Positions 11,264 to 22,737 of a stretch of 64,000 nucleotides of DNA are shown here, piece by piece. Positions within the stretch are counted from its first letter, which is position 1, and every line of letters begins with the position of its first letter. The position numbers and the translations under genes are program-made. Under the pieces are notes generated by a model. That model was given only the letters and a program-made list of their open reading frames with translations, did not search any database and had not been told where the DNA came from. Source of the stretch: Erigeron canadensis (lineage: Eukaryota; Streptophyta; Magnoliopsida; Asterales; Asteraceae); assembly GCF_010389155.1 (NCBI RefSeq), contig NC_057765.1, forward strand, positions 20,106,270-20,170,269. Reading direction: 5' to 3'.

Positions 11264-12560
11264 ATGGCACCACGAAGGACCGTTGAAGAGACAAGCGCTG
11301 AGGCTAGACGCCAAGAGGAAGAAGCTCAACGAAGGGCTGAGTTGGCGACTCTCATATCTCAACAAATCAATGCTGCCATGCCAAACATTGCCACTCAAAT
11401 CGCTGAGAACGTGACTGCTACCATCAACTTGGCAAGAAGGCAAGAAGGTGGAGGAAACGCCACTGACCGAAATGCTTACAAGACTTTTACGTCTTGCAAC
11501 CCCAAAGAGTTCTATGGGACGGAGGGTCCCGTTGGGTACTTACTTGGTTTCAAAGCATGGAGGCAATCCTAAATATCATTGATTGTGCGCCAGCGACCGC
11601 GTCAAGTTTGCGGCAAGTAAGCTCCAGGGAGGGCACTCACATGGTGGAACCTCCAAGTCACCACGAGGGGTGCCGCCACGATGAATGCTTTGACCTGGGA
11701 GCAGCTCAAGGAGGAATTGAAAAGGGAGTATTGCCCTAGACCTGCCGTCCAAAAGCTGGAAATTGAGTTTTGGAACCATGCCATGAAAGGAATGGAGTTA
11801 GAGACATATGCGATTCGTTTTCACGAGTTGTGTGTGCTGGTACCTGATATGGTGACTACTGAAGCCAAGAAAGTTGAGAGGTATATTTACGGATTGGTAC
11901 CGGAAGTAAGATTGATGGTCACGGCAGCAAACCCCACCACACTGGAAGAAGCAATAAGTTTGTCAACAAGATTGGTTAATGACTTGGTCAGGACTGGGAA
12001 ATACTCGCGAGGCGAGTCAAGTTCAAGGCAAGGAGGAGGAAGCCGATTTGGTGATCGTAAAGGGAATGGGCCTGATAAAAGGCAAAAGATTGTAAGGAAT
12101 TATGGAATCACCAATGGTGCGGCACAAAGATGTAACCGATGTGGCAACACCCATCAGGGGGAATGTAGGCTATGCTCGATTTGCCGCTCATTTGGACACC
12201 TTGCTGCCACTTGCCGTAGGGGACAAGAGTTGGAGGAAACCGGGGAACTTGTCATGAATGTGGAAGCACGGAGCATTGGAGGAATGCTTGTCCTAGGTTG
12301 GGACGAGCTCAAGGCAATCGAGGGAATGGAAATGGAAACCGTGGCAACTATAGGAATGTTGGAAATCGTGGGAACCAAGCAACCGAGGCAATAATGGGAA
12401 TCAAGTGAACCGAGGTAATGGAGGAAATCAAGCAAACAATGGGAATCAAGGAATCAATGCCAACCAGAATCGTGGGAACCAAGGAGGTCAAGCTAGAGGA
12501 CGCGTGTATGCAATGGGTGCGAATGAGGCACGTGATGACCCAAATGTCATCGTAGGTACG
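11264..12560 (+). pseudogene. Chromovirus Gag (capsid and nucleocapsid), frameshifted
   Basis: It starts at MAPRRT (11264). The first ~100 residues are a coiled-coil-like charged helix rich in E/R/A, followed by the Retrotrans_gag capsid region; the clearest part is 11681-12180, with WEQLKEELKREY and motifs typical of the family. Two cysteine clusters follow (about 12130-12220), the second a canonical CX2CX4HX4C zinc knuckle (CSICRSFGHLAATC). Gag packages the RNA and builds the virus-like particle. The frame changes near 11540, 11600 and 11650, and the C-terminal part is repeated on the other side of the N gap. These are single-base indels, consistent with consensus errors or decay. Confidence 0.85.
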
Positions 12561-13439
12561 TTTCCATTAAATAAGTTTATGCCTCTATGCTATTGATTCT
12601 GGAGCCGAAAGAAGTTTTATTTCTTTTGAATTAAGGAAATGATTGGTAAGAAACCTAGTGAGCTTGATGAAACTTACTATATCGAATATGCTAATGGAAA
12701 CGAGTATAAGGCCAAGGAATTATTTTGATTGTATGTTGCTTTAGACGAGGAGGATTAGTATAGACTTGATTCCCATTGAGATAGAAGTGATGTGATAGTA
12801 GGAATGGATTGGTTGTCTAAGATGCGTGCAGAATACTTTGCCATGAAAAGGTCATTAAAATTCCTTAGATAATGATGAGGTGCTTATAATACAAGGCCAT
12901 AGGGCGGGGGTCCAAACCAAGATAGTGTCATCTATGAAAGTAGGAAATATTTACGTAAGGAATATCACACATACTTGGCACCAAGTAGGATAGCAAGAAA
13001 AAGTAAGGACCCTCATAAGGTCATGGTGGTTAGGGACTTTCTAGATGTGTTCCCTGACGAACTACCTGGACTCCCACCCACGAGGCAGGTGGAGTTTATG
13101 ATTGATTTAGTTCCCGGGGCAGCCCCCGTAGCTAAAGCACCGTACAGGTAGCGCCCTCGAGAGCCCATATGAGAACTTTCTGAGCAATTGCAAGAATTGC
13201 TTTTAAAGGCTAATCAAACCTCGTTCTTCGCCATGGGGGCCCAATTCTTTTGTCAAAAAGAAAGATGGATCTCTGAGGATGGCATAGACTATAGGAGTTG
13301 AATAAGCTGACGATCAAGATAGGTATCCGCTGCCACGAATAGACGATTTGTTCGATCCACTTCAAGGAGCGGCATTTCTCGAAAATCGATCTTAGATCCG
13401 GCTATCATCAGTTGAGGGTACGAGAAGAAGATGTACCTA
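12072..13439 (+). repeat. Left copy of gap-flanking duplicate
   Basis: This stretch, from CTGATAAAAGGCAAAAG to GAAGATGTACCTA, recurs at 13540-14900 with many one-base differences. It covers the Gag C-terminus, protease and the start of RT. It ends exactly at the N run and looks like an unmerged contig end. Confidence 0.85.
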
Positions 13440-13539
13440 NNNNNNNNNNNNNNNNNNNNNNNNNNNNNNNNNNNNNNNNNNNNNNNNNNNNNNNNNNNNN
13501 NNNNNNNNNNNNNNNNNNNNNNNNNNNNNNNNNNNNNNN
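13440..13539. other. Assembly gap of exactly 100 N
   Basis: A run of 100 N, the usual placeholder for a gap of unknown size. The same ~1.36 kb lies on both sides. Confidence 0.99.
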
Positions 13540-14900
13540 CTGATAAAAGGCAAAAGCTGTAAGGACTTATGGAATCACCAATGGTGCGGCACAAAGAGTA
13601 ACCGATGTGGCAACACCCATCGGGGGGGAATGTAGGCTATGCTCGATTTGCCGCTCATTTGGACACCTTGCTGCCACTTGCGTAGGGAACAAGAGTTGAG
13701 GAACCGGGACTTGTCATGAATGTGGAAGCACGGAGCATTGGAGGAATGCTTGTCAGGTTGGGACGCGCTCAAGGCATCGAGGGAATGGAAATGGAAAACC
13801 GTGGCACTATAGGAATGTTGGAAATCGTGGGAACCAAGCAAACCGAGGCAATAATGGGAATCAAGTGAACCGAGGGTAATGGAGGAAATCAAGCAAAAAA
13901 TGGGAATCAAGGAATCAATGCCAACCAGAATCGTGGGAACCAGGAGGTCAAGTAGAGGACGGTGTATGCAATGGGTGCGAATGGCACGTGATGACCCAAA
14001 TGTCATCGTAGGTACGTTTCCATTAAATAATGTTTATGCCTCTATGCTATTTGATTCTGGAGCCGAAAGAAGTTTTATTTCTTTTGAATTAAGGAAATGT
14101 GGTAGAACCTAGTGAGCTTGATGAAACTTACTATATCGAATATGCTAATGGAAAAGCGTGTAAGGCCAGGAAATTATTTTGATTGTATGTTGACTTTAGA
14201 CGAGGAGGATTATAGTATAGACTGATTTCATTGAGATAGGAAGTTTTTGATGTGATAGTAGGATGGATTGGTTGTCTAAGATGCTTGCCAGAAATACTTT
14301 GCCATGAAAAGGTCATTAAAATTCCCTTAGATAATGATGAGGTGCTTATAATACAAGGCCATAGGGCGGGGGTCCAAACCAAGATAGTGTCATCTATGAA
14401 AGTAAGGAACTATACGTAAGGAATATCCACATACTTGGCACAAGTAGGGATAAGCAAGTAAAAAGTAAGGACCCTCATAAGGTCATGGTGGTTAGGGACT
14501 TTCTAGATGTGTTCCCTGACGAATACCTGGACTCCCACCAGAGGCAGGTGGAGTTTATGATTGATTTTAGTTCCCGGGGCAGCCCCCGTAGCTAAAGCAC
14601 CGGTACAGGTTAGCGCCCTCCGAGATGCGAGAACTTTCTGAGCAATTGCAAGAATTGCTTGATAAAGGCTTAATCAACCTAGTTCTTCGCCATGGGGTGC
14701 TCCAATCTTTTTGTCAAAAAGAAGATGGATCTCTGAGGATGTGCATAGACTATAGGGAGTTGAATAAGTGACGATCAAGAATAGGTATCCGCTGCCACGA
14801 ATAGACGATTTGTTCGATCAACTTCAGGAGCGTCGCATTTCTCGAAAAATCGATCTTAGACCGGTATCATCAGTTGAGGGTACGAGAAGAAGATGTACCT
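13540..14900 (+). repeat. Right copy of gap-flanking duplicate
   Basis: It begins with the same CTGATAAAAGGCAAAAG as 12072 and runs through the same Gag tail, protease and RT start, then continues into unique RT. Both copies carry different one-base deletions, so neither is an intact reading frame. Confidence 0.85.
14000..14130 (+). pseudogene. Chromovirus aspartic protease (fragment)
   Basis: The frame at 14000-14100 reads through FPLNN and then FDSGAERSFIS, where DSGA is the catalytic aspartate motif of retrotransposon pepsin-like proteases. The protease cuts the Gag-Pol polyprotein. The frame breaks soon after. The left duplicate (12548-12640) has the same motif with a different frameshift. 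Confidence 0.8.
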
Positions 14901-15420
14901 AAAACGGCTTTCAGAACGCGCTATGGGTTACGAGTTCTGGTGATGCCATTGGTCTCACAATGCGCCCGCCGTTTTTCATGGATCTAATGAACCGAATTTG
15001 TAGGCCATTTGGACAAATTCGTCATAGTATTCTTGATGATATTTGATATATTCTGTAGTAAGGATGAACATGAGAAGCATTAAGAATAATATTGCATTAC
15101 TTAGAGACGAGAAGTTGTATGCTAAGTTTTCTAAGTGTGAATTTTGGCTCCGCCAAGTTCAATTCCTTGGACATCTCGTAGACGAAAAAGGAATCATGTG
15201 ACCCATCTAGATAGAGGCGATTAAGAAGTGGGAGGCACCAAAGACGCAAAGGAAGTGCGTAGCTTCCTAGGATTGGCAGGTTATTATCGAAGATTCATCC
15301 AAGGATTCTCCAAAATGGCGGTACCTCTGACCCAATTGACCCAAAAGTCAGAGAATTCATATGGGGTGAAGAACAAGAGCAAGCGTTCAAACGCTTAAAA
15401 ATGTTGTGTGAAGCACCATA
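14480..15420 (+). pseudogene. Chromovirus reverse transcriptase, frameshifted
   Basis: Segments of RT can be read in shifting frames. They include the entry motif encoding a DVFPDE-like stretch at about 14503, the [18 protein letters not shown] region at about 14785, a catalytic DD box around 15030-15050 (DDI followed by an in-frame stop), and the region encoding [12 protein letters not shown] at about 15268-15303. RT copies the element RNA into DNA. Numerous single-base indels prevent a continuous frame. Confidence 0.8.
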
Positions 15421-15437
15421 CTAGCGTTGCCGGATGA

Positions 15438-15839
15438 ATGGAAGGATTTGTGGTATATTGTGATGCGTCGAATAAAGGACTTGGATGCGTGCTTATGCAA
15501 AGAGACAAGGTCATTGCCTACGCGTCTAGACAATTGAAGCCACATGAGAAAAATTATTCGACACACGATCTGGAGTTAGGAGCCGTAGTATTCGCCTTGA
15601 AGATATGGCGACATTATCTCTATGGCACTAAATGCACCATATTCACCGACCACAAAAGCTTGCAACACATCTTTGATCAAAAGATGTTGAATATGAGGCA
15701 AAGGAGATGGATGGAGCTGCTGAACGACTATGAATGTGAAATCAAGTACCATCCGGGGAAGGCAAACGTCGTTGCCGATGCACTTAGTAGGAAGGTGAAT
15801 ACTAGGTGCCAAGGGCAAGAATCAGCTACTTACAAGTAA
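15438..15839 (+). CDS. Chromovirus RNase H domain segment
   Basis: This is a clean 133-residue open stretch of the polyprotein. It contains [14 protein letters not shown] (the first catalytic Asp), [34 protein letters not shown] cut by natural spacing, [10 protein letters not shown], and the terminal [15 protein letters not shown] signature of gypsy RNase H. It degrades the RNA strand of the RNA-DNA hybrid. It is part of pol, not a free gene; its limits are set by frameshifts on both sides. Confidence 0.88.
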   Translation: MEGFVVYCDASNKGLGCVLMQRDKVIAYASRQLKPHEKNYSTHDLELGAVVFALKIWRHYLYGTKCTIFTDHKSLQHIFDQKMLNMRQRRWMELLNDYECEIKYHPGKANVVADALSRKVNTRCQGQESATYK

Positions 15840-16845
15840 GAATGTCTCTAAGAGATCGTTTCTTAGGAGACCAAGCAAAGGCCTTTGAAGGGAAGAACAT
15901 TAAGGATGAAGCCTTGTGCGGTATGGAAATGAGGTTTGACAAGGATGGTGAAGGAATCTTATACTTCAAGGGAAGAGCTTGGGTACCGAAGGTAAATGGT
16001 TTAAGGATGTACTTATGATGAGGCTCACAATACGAAATATTCAATTCACCCAGGCGCGGATAAGATGTATCAAGGCCTAAGAAAGGATTTTTGGTGGCCT
16101 GGAATGAAAGGGGACGTAGCCCGATATGTGAGCCGATGCATGACTTGTGCGATGGTCAAAGCTGAGCACCAAAAGCCATCTGGTCTTTTAAAGCAGCCAG
16201 AGATTCCCGAATGGAAGTGGGAGCAAATAGCAATGGACCTAGTGACAAAATTGCCTCGAACAAAGAAAGGTCATGATGCTATATGGGTGATTGTTGATCG
16301 TCTTACGAAATCAGCCCATTTCATCCCCATCAAAGAAGATTGGAACACCGAGCGCCTAGCTCGCTTGTACGTCGAGAAGATTGTAACACTACATGGCGTG
16401 CCTTTGTCCATAATATCCGATCGGGATGGTAGATTTACCTCACGTTTTTGGGGTCACGTGCAAGAAGCTAGGGCACAACACTAGCATTAAGCACGGCTTA
16501 CCACCCTCAAACGGATGGACAAAGTGAGCGAACAATACAAACGTTGGAGGATATGTTAAGAGCCTGTGCATTAGAATTTAGTGGAAGCTGGGATGAGCAC
16601 TTGCCTTATGCTGAATTTACATACAATAATAGCTATCACTCTAGCATACAATGTGCACCGTTTGAAGCTTTATATGGACGCAAGTGTAGGTCTCCGATGT
16701 GTTGGATAGAGACGGGCGAAAGAAGTCTAGCTACCGTCGATTTTGTCCAAGAAACAACGGACAAAGTAGCTATCATTAAAGAAAAGCTTAAAGCCGCCAG
16801 AGATCGGCAAAGAGTTATGCGGATCAAAGAAGGAAGCCCCTAGAA
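15840..16845 (+). pseudogene. Chromovirus integrase, frameshifted
   Basis: The zinc-binding HHCC region lies at about 16050-16160 ([20 protein letters not shown]). The catalytic core follows with MDLVTKLP (first Asp), [13 protein letters not shown] (second Asp) and, after a frameshift near 16470, GQSERTIQTLED with the catalytic Glu at about 16530. The stretch 16544-16843 continues with the PYAEFTYNNSYHSSI and YGRKCRSP signatures. Integrase inserts the cDNA. Frame changes occur near 16010, 16470 and 16840. Confidence 0.87.
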
Positions 16846-16863
16846 TTTGAAGTCGGCGACAAA

Positions 16864-17311
16864 GTGCTCCTAAAGGTGTCGCCATGGAAAGGAACAGTGA
16901 GATTTGGTAAGAGAGGAAAGTTAAGTCCTCGATACATTGGGCCATTTGAAATTGTGGCTAGAATAGGCCCCGTGGCCTATAAGTTGAAATTACCCCAAGA
17001 ATTGGGAGATGTTCATGACACTTTCCATGTGTCAAATTTAAAGAAATGCGTGGCGGATGATTCGAAAGTAGTTCCACTCGAGGAACTACGAGTGGAAGAT
17101 AAGCTCCAATTTCGCGAGGAGCCAATAGAAGTTCTTGACCGCGATGAGAAACGCCTTAAGAGGAGCAAGATCCCTATAGTTAAGTCAGATGGATACAAAG
17201 CGCGGACCCGAATTTACATGGGAGCGCGAGGACTTCATACGTGAGAAATATCCGCACTTACTCCCTAAGCAAACTCAAATTCCGGGACGGAATTCTTCTA
17301 AGGGGGTAAGG
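16864..17311 (+). pseudogene. Integrase C-terminus with chromodomain
   Basis: It contains the GPF/Y module (RGKLSPRYIGPFEI), then the FHVSNLKK segment, then a chromodomain around 17095-17260 (REEPIEVLDRDEKRLKRS and, in another frame, a GPEFTWERED-like stretch). The chromodomain marks the element as a chromovirus and targets integration to marked chromatin. A one-base frameshift near 17180 splits the chromodomain, and the original frame would run to the stop beside the polypurine tract. Confidence 0.87.
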
Positions 17312-17312
17312 A
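17298..17312 (+). other. Polypurine tract of chromovirus
   Basis: CTAAGGGGGTAAGGA lies immediately before the right LTR and would prime plus-strand synthesis. Confidence 0.85.
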
Positions 17313-20300
17313 TGTAACAACCGTACTTTTTATTATATATGTGCTAGTTAGGTTGTCTACGTTCCCGCAAGCCATAGTTATACTTGAAGCTAGTAGTAAT
17401 GCCCCAAATTAGTAATCTAAATTCAATTTAATAAAATACGATGAACAAAAAACCTAATGATCAAATCAAGTTATAATAATAAAGCGAGTCTCACAAGTTG
17501 AGATAACAATTAGAAATCCTTATAAATATCCAACAAATTGTACCATCAATCCAACTAAATAATATTTGGTCACAAGAAATGTCATGAACAACTTAAAAAT
17601 ATTTATAACTCATAAAGCATATAAAAGTGTTTAAAAATCTCTAAGTGTATATATATGCTTAAAATAAATACAAGAATGCAACTAATAAGCCATGTAACAA
17701 ATTAAAACACAAAAATGTATACATACATACACATATACATGACACACACATAGACATATGCTAGGATAAGACATGCATTTATATTACAACTAAACTTACA
17801 TTACACTTATAAAACAAACACAAATATATATACATACAACAATATACTTACACAACTTTTAAAAAAAAAAAAAAAAGGGGAAAAACCCCTTGAATACCCC
17901 ATGTGGCCGTCCCCCCCTCATCACACACACATACATCACCCATTTTGAAATATACATGCACACTCTTTGTCTTGGAACTTCCACTTTTCACACACACTTC
18001 ACATACATCATTTTCTCCCAAGAAAACTCTTCCATACTCTTCCTTTCTCTCTCAAAAACGGCAGCCATCAAGGGAGCAAGAACAAGGCAAAAAATCCAAC
18101 TTAAACTTATACTAATAATAAGGGTTTAGGCTAGATTAATAAAGGGTTGATTCAAGCATAGTTTAAGGGTTGTATTAGGGCTTGAATAGGGGTTGTTGGA
18201 GGCCATATTAGTCACGAAAATCTGCCCTTTTCCATCTCCAAAAAGTGTTCTTCAAGGGTATAATCTTCATCTCTTTACTTGCTTAATCTTGTTTATGTTC
18301 ATATTAAAAAGGTTTCATCGAAAGATTTTATTTTCTTTGTTTTCTTTATGAATCTTCAAGTTTCCTTTCAAATATACACTTAATGAGGGCAAAGTTGATA
18401 TGGTTTTTCCTCATGCTCATGCATGTTGAATCTATGAAGAAAAGTCAATGATTCGACTAGTTTAAGACCCAAAAGTGTGGTTGTGTGTTTAATAGTCTTA
18501 GATATGATTTTTCCTTTGAAAAATGGTTATATTCATACATATTATGAAGGTAATATTTCTGGAAATATTTATAAAATATAGATTTTATTGATAAAGTGTT
18601 GGATCTATGAAAGTTAGCATCAAAAAGGTGGATATGTGTTGATTAGTTGTAAAGTAACTTTTTATATAAAAAGATGAACATATTATATAATGTTTATGTA
18701 TATATTTCTGGAAAATTTCATAAAAATACATTTTTATGTTGATGGATTGTTGTTGGATAAAGATTTGTTGTTAAAAATGATGAGATGATTACATGCATGC
18801 TAGATTTAAGAAAGTTGGATTGTTGTTTGGATTATGAGGTGAAGCTAGACTTGTGTCAACTGAAAATAGGTTAAAAGTCATGCAAATATTCTGGAAAAAA
18901 ATTCACAAAATATCAATTATATAAAGCTTGGGTCAAAACAAGTTAAAATATGCTTGAAATCGAAAACCGAAAGCTTGTTAAAATGCATTTTGAGCACACA
19001 CATGCACCATAACTTTATGACCATGAAAATGTGATGAACATACTGGAAATACGACATATTAAAAGTATAAAACTCAATTCATTTGATGCATGGCAAAAAT
19101 AAGCTCAAAAACCGTCTTTCGGGTCAAATAATCACTAACCGAAAGCACTAAATTGCACATATCACACCACCACCACCATCACGACTTGAACCACCAAAAT
19201 ATGATGAACTTACTGTGAATGTTGAATTTAGGATGAAAATCCATTTTGAAGTACCTTAATAGCCTAAGAAATGAGGCTAAAATCACTATTTCGGTAAACG
19301 ATTTTCAATTATAAAATCCTCAATTTAAGCAAGACACAAGAGAGGTTGAATGGTTACAGATTTTTATTGATAAAAGGTGCCTAAAAAGGCCTGGAATTTT
19401 TGGACTAAAACTCTTGTGGTGATTTGTAAGGATTTCTATGATTTAATGAATTAAAATGGTAATTAAAAGATATATAAATCAATAAATAAATTATATAAAC
19501 CATGAATCTGATCAAAGCCACTTAACCAATGATAAAAGTGACTAAAACCTACTGGGGAAAAATAACTACAAGCAAGGGAGCAAGAATTATACAATTTAAA
19601 AGTAAATTATTAAGTAAAAGTCACTAATTAATCATTATTATTAAATAAATAGAAATAAGGCACAAATAAATATAAGAATCACAATGTTACAAATAAAAAG
19701 GGCTTGAAAATCAGTAGATAATCCATCTATAATTATCTATGAATTTTAGAGATAATTTAAGGACTTAAAAATAATTATAAGGAATTATTTGATTAATAAA
19801 CCAATAAAATAAGTAAATAATTAATTAAATAATATTAAATTAAATAAATAATTATAAATCAGCAAGATATATCAATATTGATATTATGAGAACACAAATG
19901 TCAAATATGGTATTAAACAAAGTATGCGATGGAAATATATATAAAACGAAGTTAAACTACCGAAATTTCAATAACCGAACAAAAATCGTATGAATGACCT
20001 TTACTACCAAATGTCTTCCAACCAAATGAGGTGAACAACATAATGTACTTGAATTCCATAATTTAAACAACAACCAAAGTTGGGCAAGTCTACTAGCATA
20101 CGTCTCATGATCTAGTTTACTAGTTCATGTAAAACACACTTACGTTGTGCATATTTCGAATACCTTGGTTTAGGCTTGCTTGAGGAAAGACACCACTAGC
20201 CAGAGATCTCGCTTTTGATCAGCCCTCTTTCACTCTCAATTCAAGTGAGTCATAGCCCCCTTTCAAACTATTTTATGTGTTTTAACTATCGGGGTGAAAA

Positions 20301-21229
20301 GCATGATATATAAGCTAAATTGCTTTTATTATTACAAATATATGAAATGATTCTTGATATTATGATTATGAAATGAAATTGTTTCGTATGTTCATTATGA
20401 TAAATGATTTATATGATGAGCTTGAGTTCTGTCAAACCGCTTTCTTCGGTTCACTACTATTTACTCCGATTATGGAGGCCTGTAGTTAGTTAGTTGCGCA
20501 ACTAGGTTTCGTCCACCCACCCAATTGTGTAACGGTGGAAGGTTGGTTGTCTTTGTGACAACCTCCACTTCCAGTCCGACCACGGGTGTTCTAGCTACCT
20601 TACTTAGGTCGTCTCCATGGCACGACCCCTTTTTATTATTATTGTTACGGCACTTGATTGACAGCTCGTGCAAGATTTATCTATTATTATTGGACTTCGA
20701 AAAAATGGTAGTAGTAGTGGCTCAAGCATTTACTCATCAAGGTTGATTGAATTATACCCTCGTGGTTATATGATAGAAATTTCACTACGTTGATTATAGT
20801 AAGTGGAACATACGCTTTCCAAATGCGACATTGGAGGTATACATGGAAATTTTGGTGACTCTCAAATTTTTGGTTATGATGGATATATATATATACACTT
20901 TATGTTGTTAGTTAAAAACCTATGAACTCACTCAACTCTCGTAGTTGACACTTCTTCTTCTTCATGCTTTTCAGGTTAAAGATTTAGGTGCGTAGCGTGG
21001 ACCCCCCTTTTGGACTCTAATATGCTTGTATGGTTGGACGAGTATTGCAAACATTTAATCATTTTAATTATGAATTTGGTTGTGTAATGGATTTGGACGT
21101 CATCTTTAATTTGTAATCTTTTGGATTTTGAATGTCATTTGAAAACTTGAGTTGATGTTTTATATTTAAATCTTTTGTACCATGTCGTTCTGTGGCATCT
21201 CGTGTTTCCGCCTTAGTCGGGGTGTTACA
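17313..21229 (+). repeat. 3' LTR of chromovirus
   Basis: It is the near-identical partner of 5306-9234, from TGTAACAACCG to GTGTTACA, and is followed by the target duplication ACTTG at 21230-21234. Confidence 0.95.
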
Positions 21230-22114
21230 ACTTGAAGGTTGTTAGTGACAAGAACACGTTTCTTGAAGACAAATTGGGCAAGGCCGAGGTGGTGGTATCC
21301 AATATGTATAAGAAGTATTTGGCTCTAGATCAGAAGGTTGTCAGGATGCAGATGCATTAAAGAAGGGAGTCAAAATCTCCGAAGAAAAACTGCATGAGCT
21401 CATTGATAACTATCTCAAGGTTAGAGCTGAAAGAGACAGCTTAGGTTGCAGAGGTGATGAGCTAGCTAAGGCAGGGCATGACGATGATCAGAATGAAGAT
21501 CCAGATGCAGCCAGAGCTACTCAAGAGCTAGGAGGTAGTTCTACTTTTAGAACAGAGACTCAAGGAGAGTCTAGCCAGGCTGGTGTTGCTGGCAAGGCAA
21601 CCTCAGAAGCTCCACAGACTCAAGAACTAGTCATCACGGAGCTGAATGTAGTAGTTGAGTCTGAGGCACCTCAAAACAAACTCCTTACAGAAGATGTTGA
21701 CGTTGATAGATTGGGTAAAGGTTTGGTAGGGCAATCTTAAGTTGGTACTCTTGATACTGAAGATGCTAGTGCTCAGGATAGTGAGTCAACCAAGACCGAT
21801 TCTACTACCAATACTTCTAAAGAGTCAAATTTGCATCCTCTGATTGTGCATAGACTAGAGAAGAGATTGGGTTATGATCCACAGGCTCAGATGAGAGCTA
21901 GGGCAGAGATTGCGGATTATTATTATGATCCAGGATCTCTGAGGGATCAAATGAAGGAAATGTTAGGGTTAACTCATACTCCTTCAGACCGATTTTGAGA
22001 ATGAGGCTAAGACTGAGGGGGAGCAGAGCAAGAGCAAGAAAAAAAAGCAGAAGAAGTAGCTTAATGACAAAGACAATATGAAGACATTTATTTTAACGTC
22101 TAGAAGCTATTCCC

Positions 22115-22125
22115 AAGGGGGAGTC
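22115..22125 (+). other. Terminal polypurine tract, Sirevirus copy A
   Basis: AAGGGGGAGTC directly abuts the TGTAAGTGCACG LTR start; the identical junction occurs at 52453-52463 in copy B. Confidence 0.88.
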
Positions 22126-22282
22126 TGTAAGTGCACGTCTATGTCAATAGCAGTCTAGATTGTTCAGGCTTATATTGTAATATGTCTTTGTCATGTGATT
22201 GTCATTAATGGACTTTGTATTATGCATAGAATACTAGATTAAGTTTGAGTATTGAATGTATAATTAATCTCCTTAAGTATGA

Positions 22283-22412
22283 AATGCGACCTCGCATTCG
22301 CATTTCATATGGGAATACGACCCCGTATTTGCAGAGACAAATACGAGGCTAGAGTGCAATTACGACCTCGTAATTGAGTCGAGCTGGGCTCTGAAATACG
22401 AGGTCGACGTAC
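22283..22412 (+). promoter_or_regulatory. Palindromic CGACCTCG motif cluster in Sirevirus U3
   Basis: AAATGCGACCTCGCATT (22283), AATACGACCCCGTATT (22314), CAATTACGACCTCGTAATTG (22357) and AAATACGAGGTCG (22394) are inverted repeats around a CC centre. Their arm bases differ but stay complementary. They lie just upstream of the TATA region, as expected for transcription factor sites. Confidence 0.65.
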
Positions 22413-22725
22413 TGTTATAACATGATTTCTTCTCTGGATTTGATCTCAACAATGGCGGATCAAGTGTGTGTGTTCTTGGTGTGTTTAGTGTGTGTGTGAT
22501 TTCTAAAGAGAGAGAGATTGGAACGAACTGGATTAAGTGTATGTAAAAAAATGGATCAAAGACTTATGATTTCTAAGGAGTTTAGGGTATTTATAGTCTA
22601 AATCTACAATTAAGCTAATTAACACTCCTAGTCCCTCAACCTCAGAAATCATTTCACCATGTCTTAACAACAACTAAGTCCACTAATTTAAATTACAATT
22701 TATCACTATTTTTGGATTTCTAACA
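22413..22725 (-). repeat. 3' LTR of minus-strand copia element
   Basis: TGTTATAACATG...TTTCTAACA on the plus strand, 313 bp, nearly identical to 33893-34204. On the element strand a TATA-like GACTATAAATACCC lies at about 22587-22600. Confidence 0.95.
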
Positions 22726-22737
22726 TTCTCCCCCTTA
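22726..22737 (-). other. Polypurine tract of minus-strand copia element
   Basis: TAAGGGGGAGAA on the minus strand directly abuts the 3' LTR. Confidence 0.88.

Larger units (their letters stand above)
5306..21229 (+). mobile_element. Full-length Tekay/Del-like Ty3/gypsy chromovirus
   Basis: It is a complete element of 15.9 kb with 3929-bp and 3917-bp LTRs (TGTAACAACCG...GGGGTGTTACA), a primer-binding site at 9241, a polypurine tract before the right LTR, and the 5-bp target duplication ACTTG. The order is an extra upstream ORF, gag, protease, RT, RNase H, integrase and a C-terminal chromodomain. The very long LTRs and the chromodomain after integrase fit the Tekay/Del clade. The two LTRs differ only by scattered small indels and substitutions where I compared them, so insertion is recent. 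Many single-base frameshifts in gag-pol, together with an N gap, suggest that some lesions are consensus errors rather than mutations. Confidence 0.93.
3704..21998 (+). pseudogene. Sirevirus Env-like protein, copy A (split by chromovirus)
   Basis: The reading frame starts at MTRN (3704) and runs to 5305, is interrupted by the chromovirus, and resumes at 21235 to the stop at 21998 (ending TPSDRF). The N-terminal part is a globular domain of about 230 residues, followed by an acidic, Gly/Ser-rich middle and a C-terminal coiled coil of roughly 90 residues. Its role is unknown; in Sireviruses this post-pol gene is called Env-like from its position, without proven function. Lesions visible against copy B are a TAG at 3941-3943, a 7-bp deletion near 4217, a TAA at 5207-5209 and further frame changes near 21350. 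No convincing signal peptide or membrane segment is visible in the intact stretches. The start is chosen because an acceptor-like ATTACAG immediately precedes it. Confidence 0.8.
1..22125 (+). mobile_element. Sirevirus-type Ty1/copia element, copy A (3' half, interrupted)
   Basis: The window opens inside the post-pol region of a Ty1/copia element. The stretch 1-5305 is collinear and highly similar to 46527-51569 in copy B, and 21235-22125 continues that match to 52463. It holds several internal polypurine motifs (near 1241, 2171, 2241, 2311 and 22014), an Env-like gene, and a terminal polypurine tract at 22115-22125 directly before a TG-starting LTR. Multiple polypurine tracts plus an Env-like ORF are hallmarks of the Sirevirus/Maximus lineage. 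Gag and pol of this copy would lie left of the window. A full chromovirus is inserted at 5306-21229. The reading frames carry stops and indels, so this copy is dead. Confidence 0.9.

Noticed and set aside
13289..13594. ORF spanning the N gap
   Set aside because: The frame is open only because N codons are not counted as stops.
20525..20746. ORF with Thr/Ser and Leu runs in the 3' LTR
   Set aside because: Present in both LTRs only as part of the repeat, frame lost in the 5' copy by a 4-base length difference.
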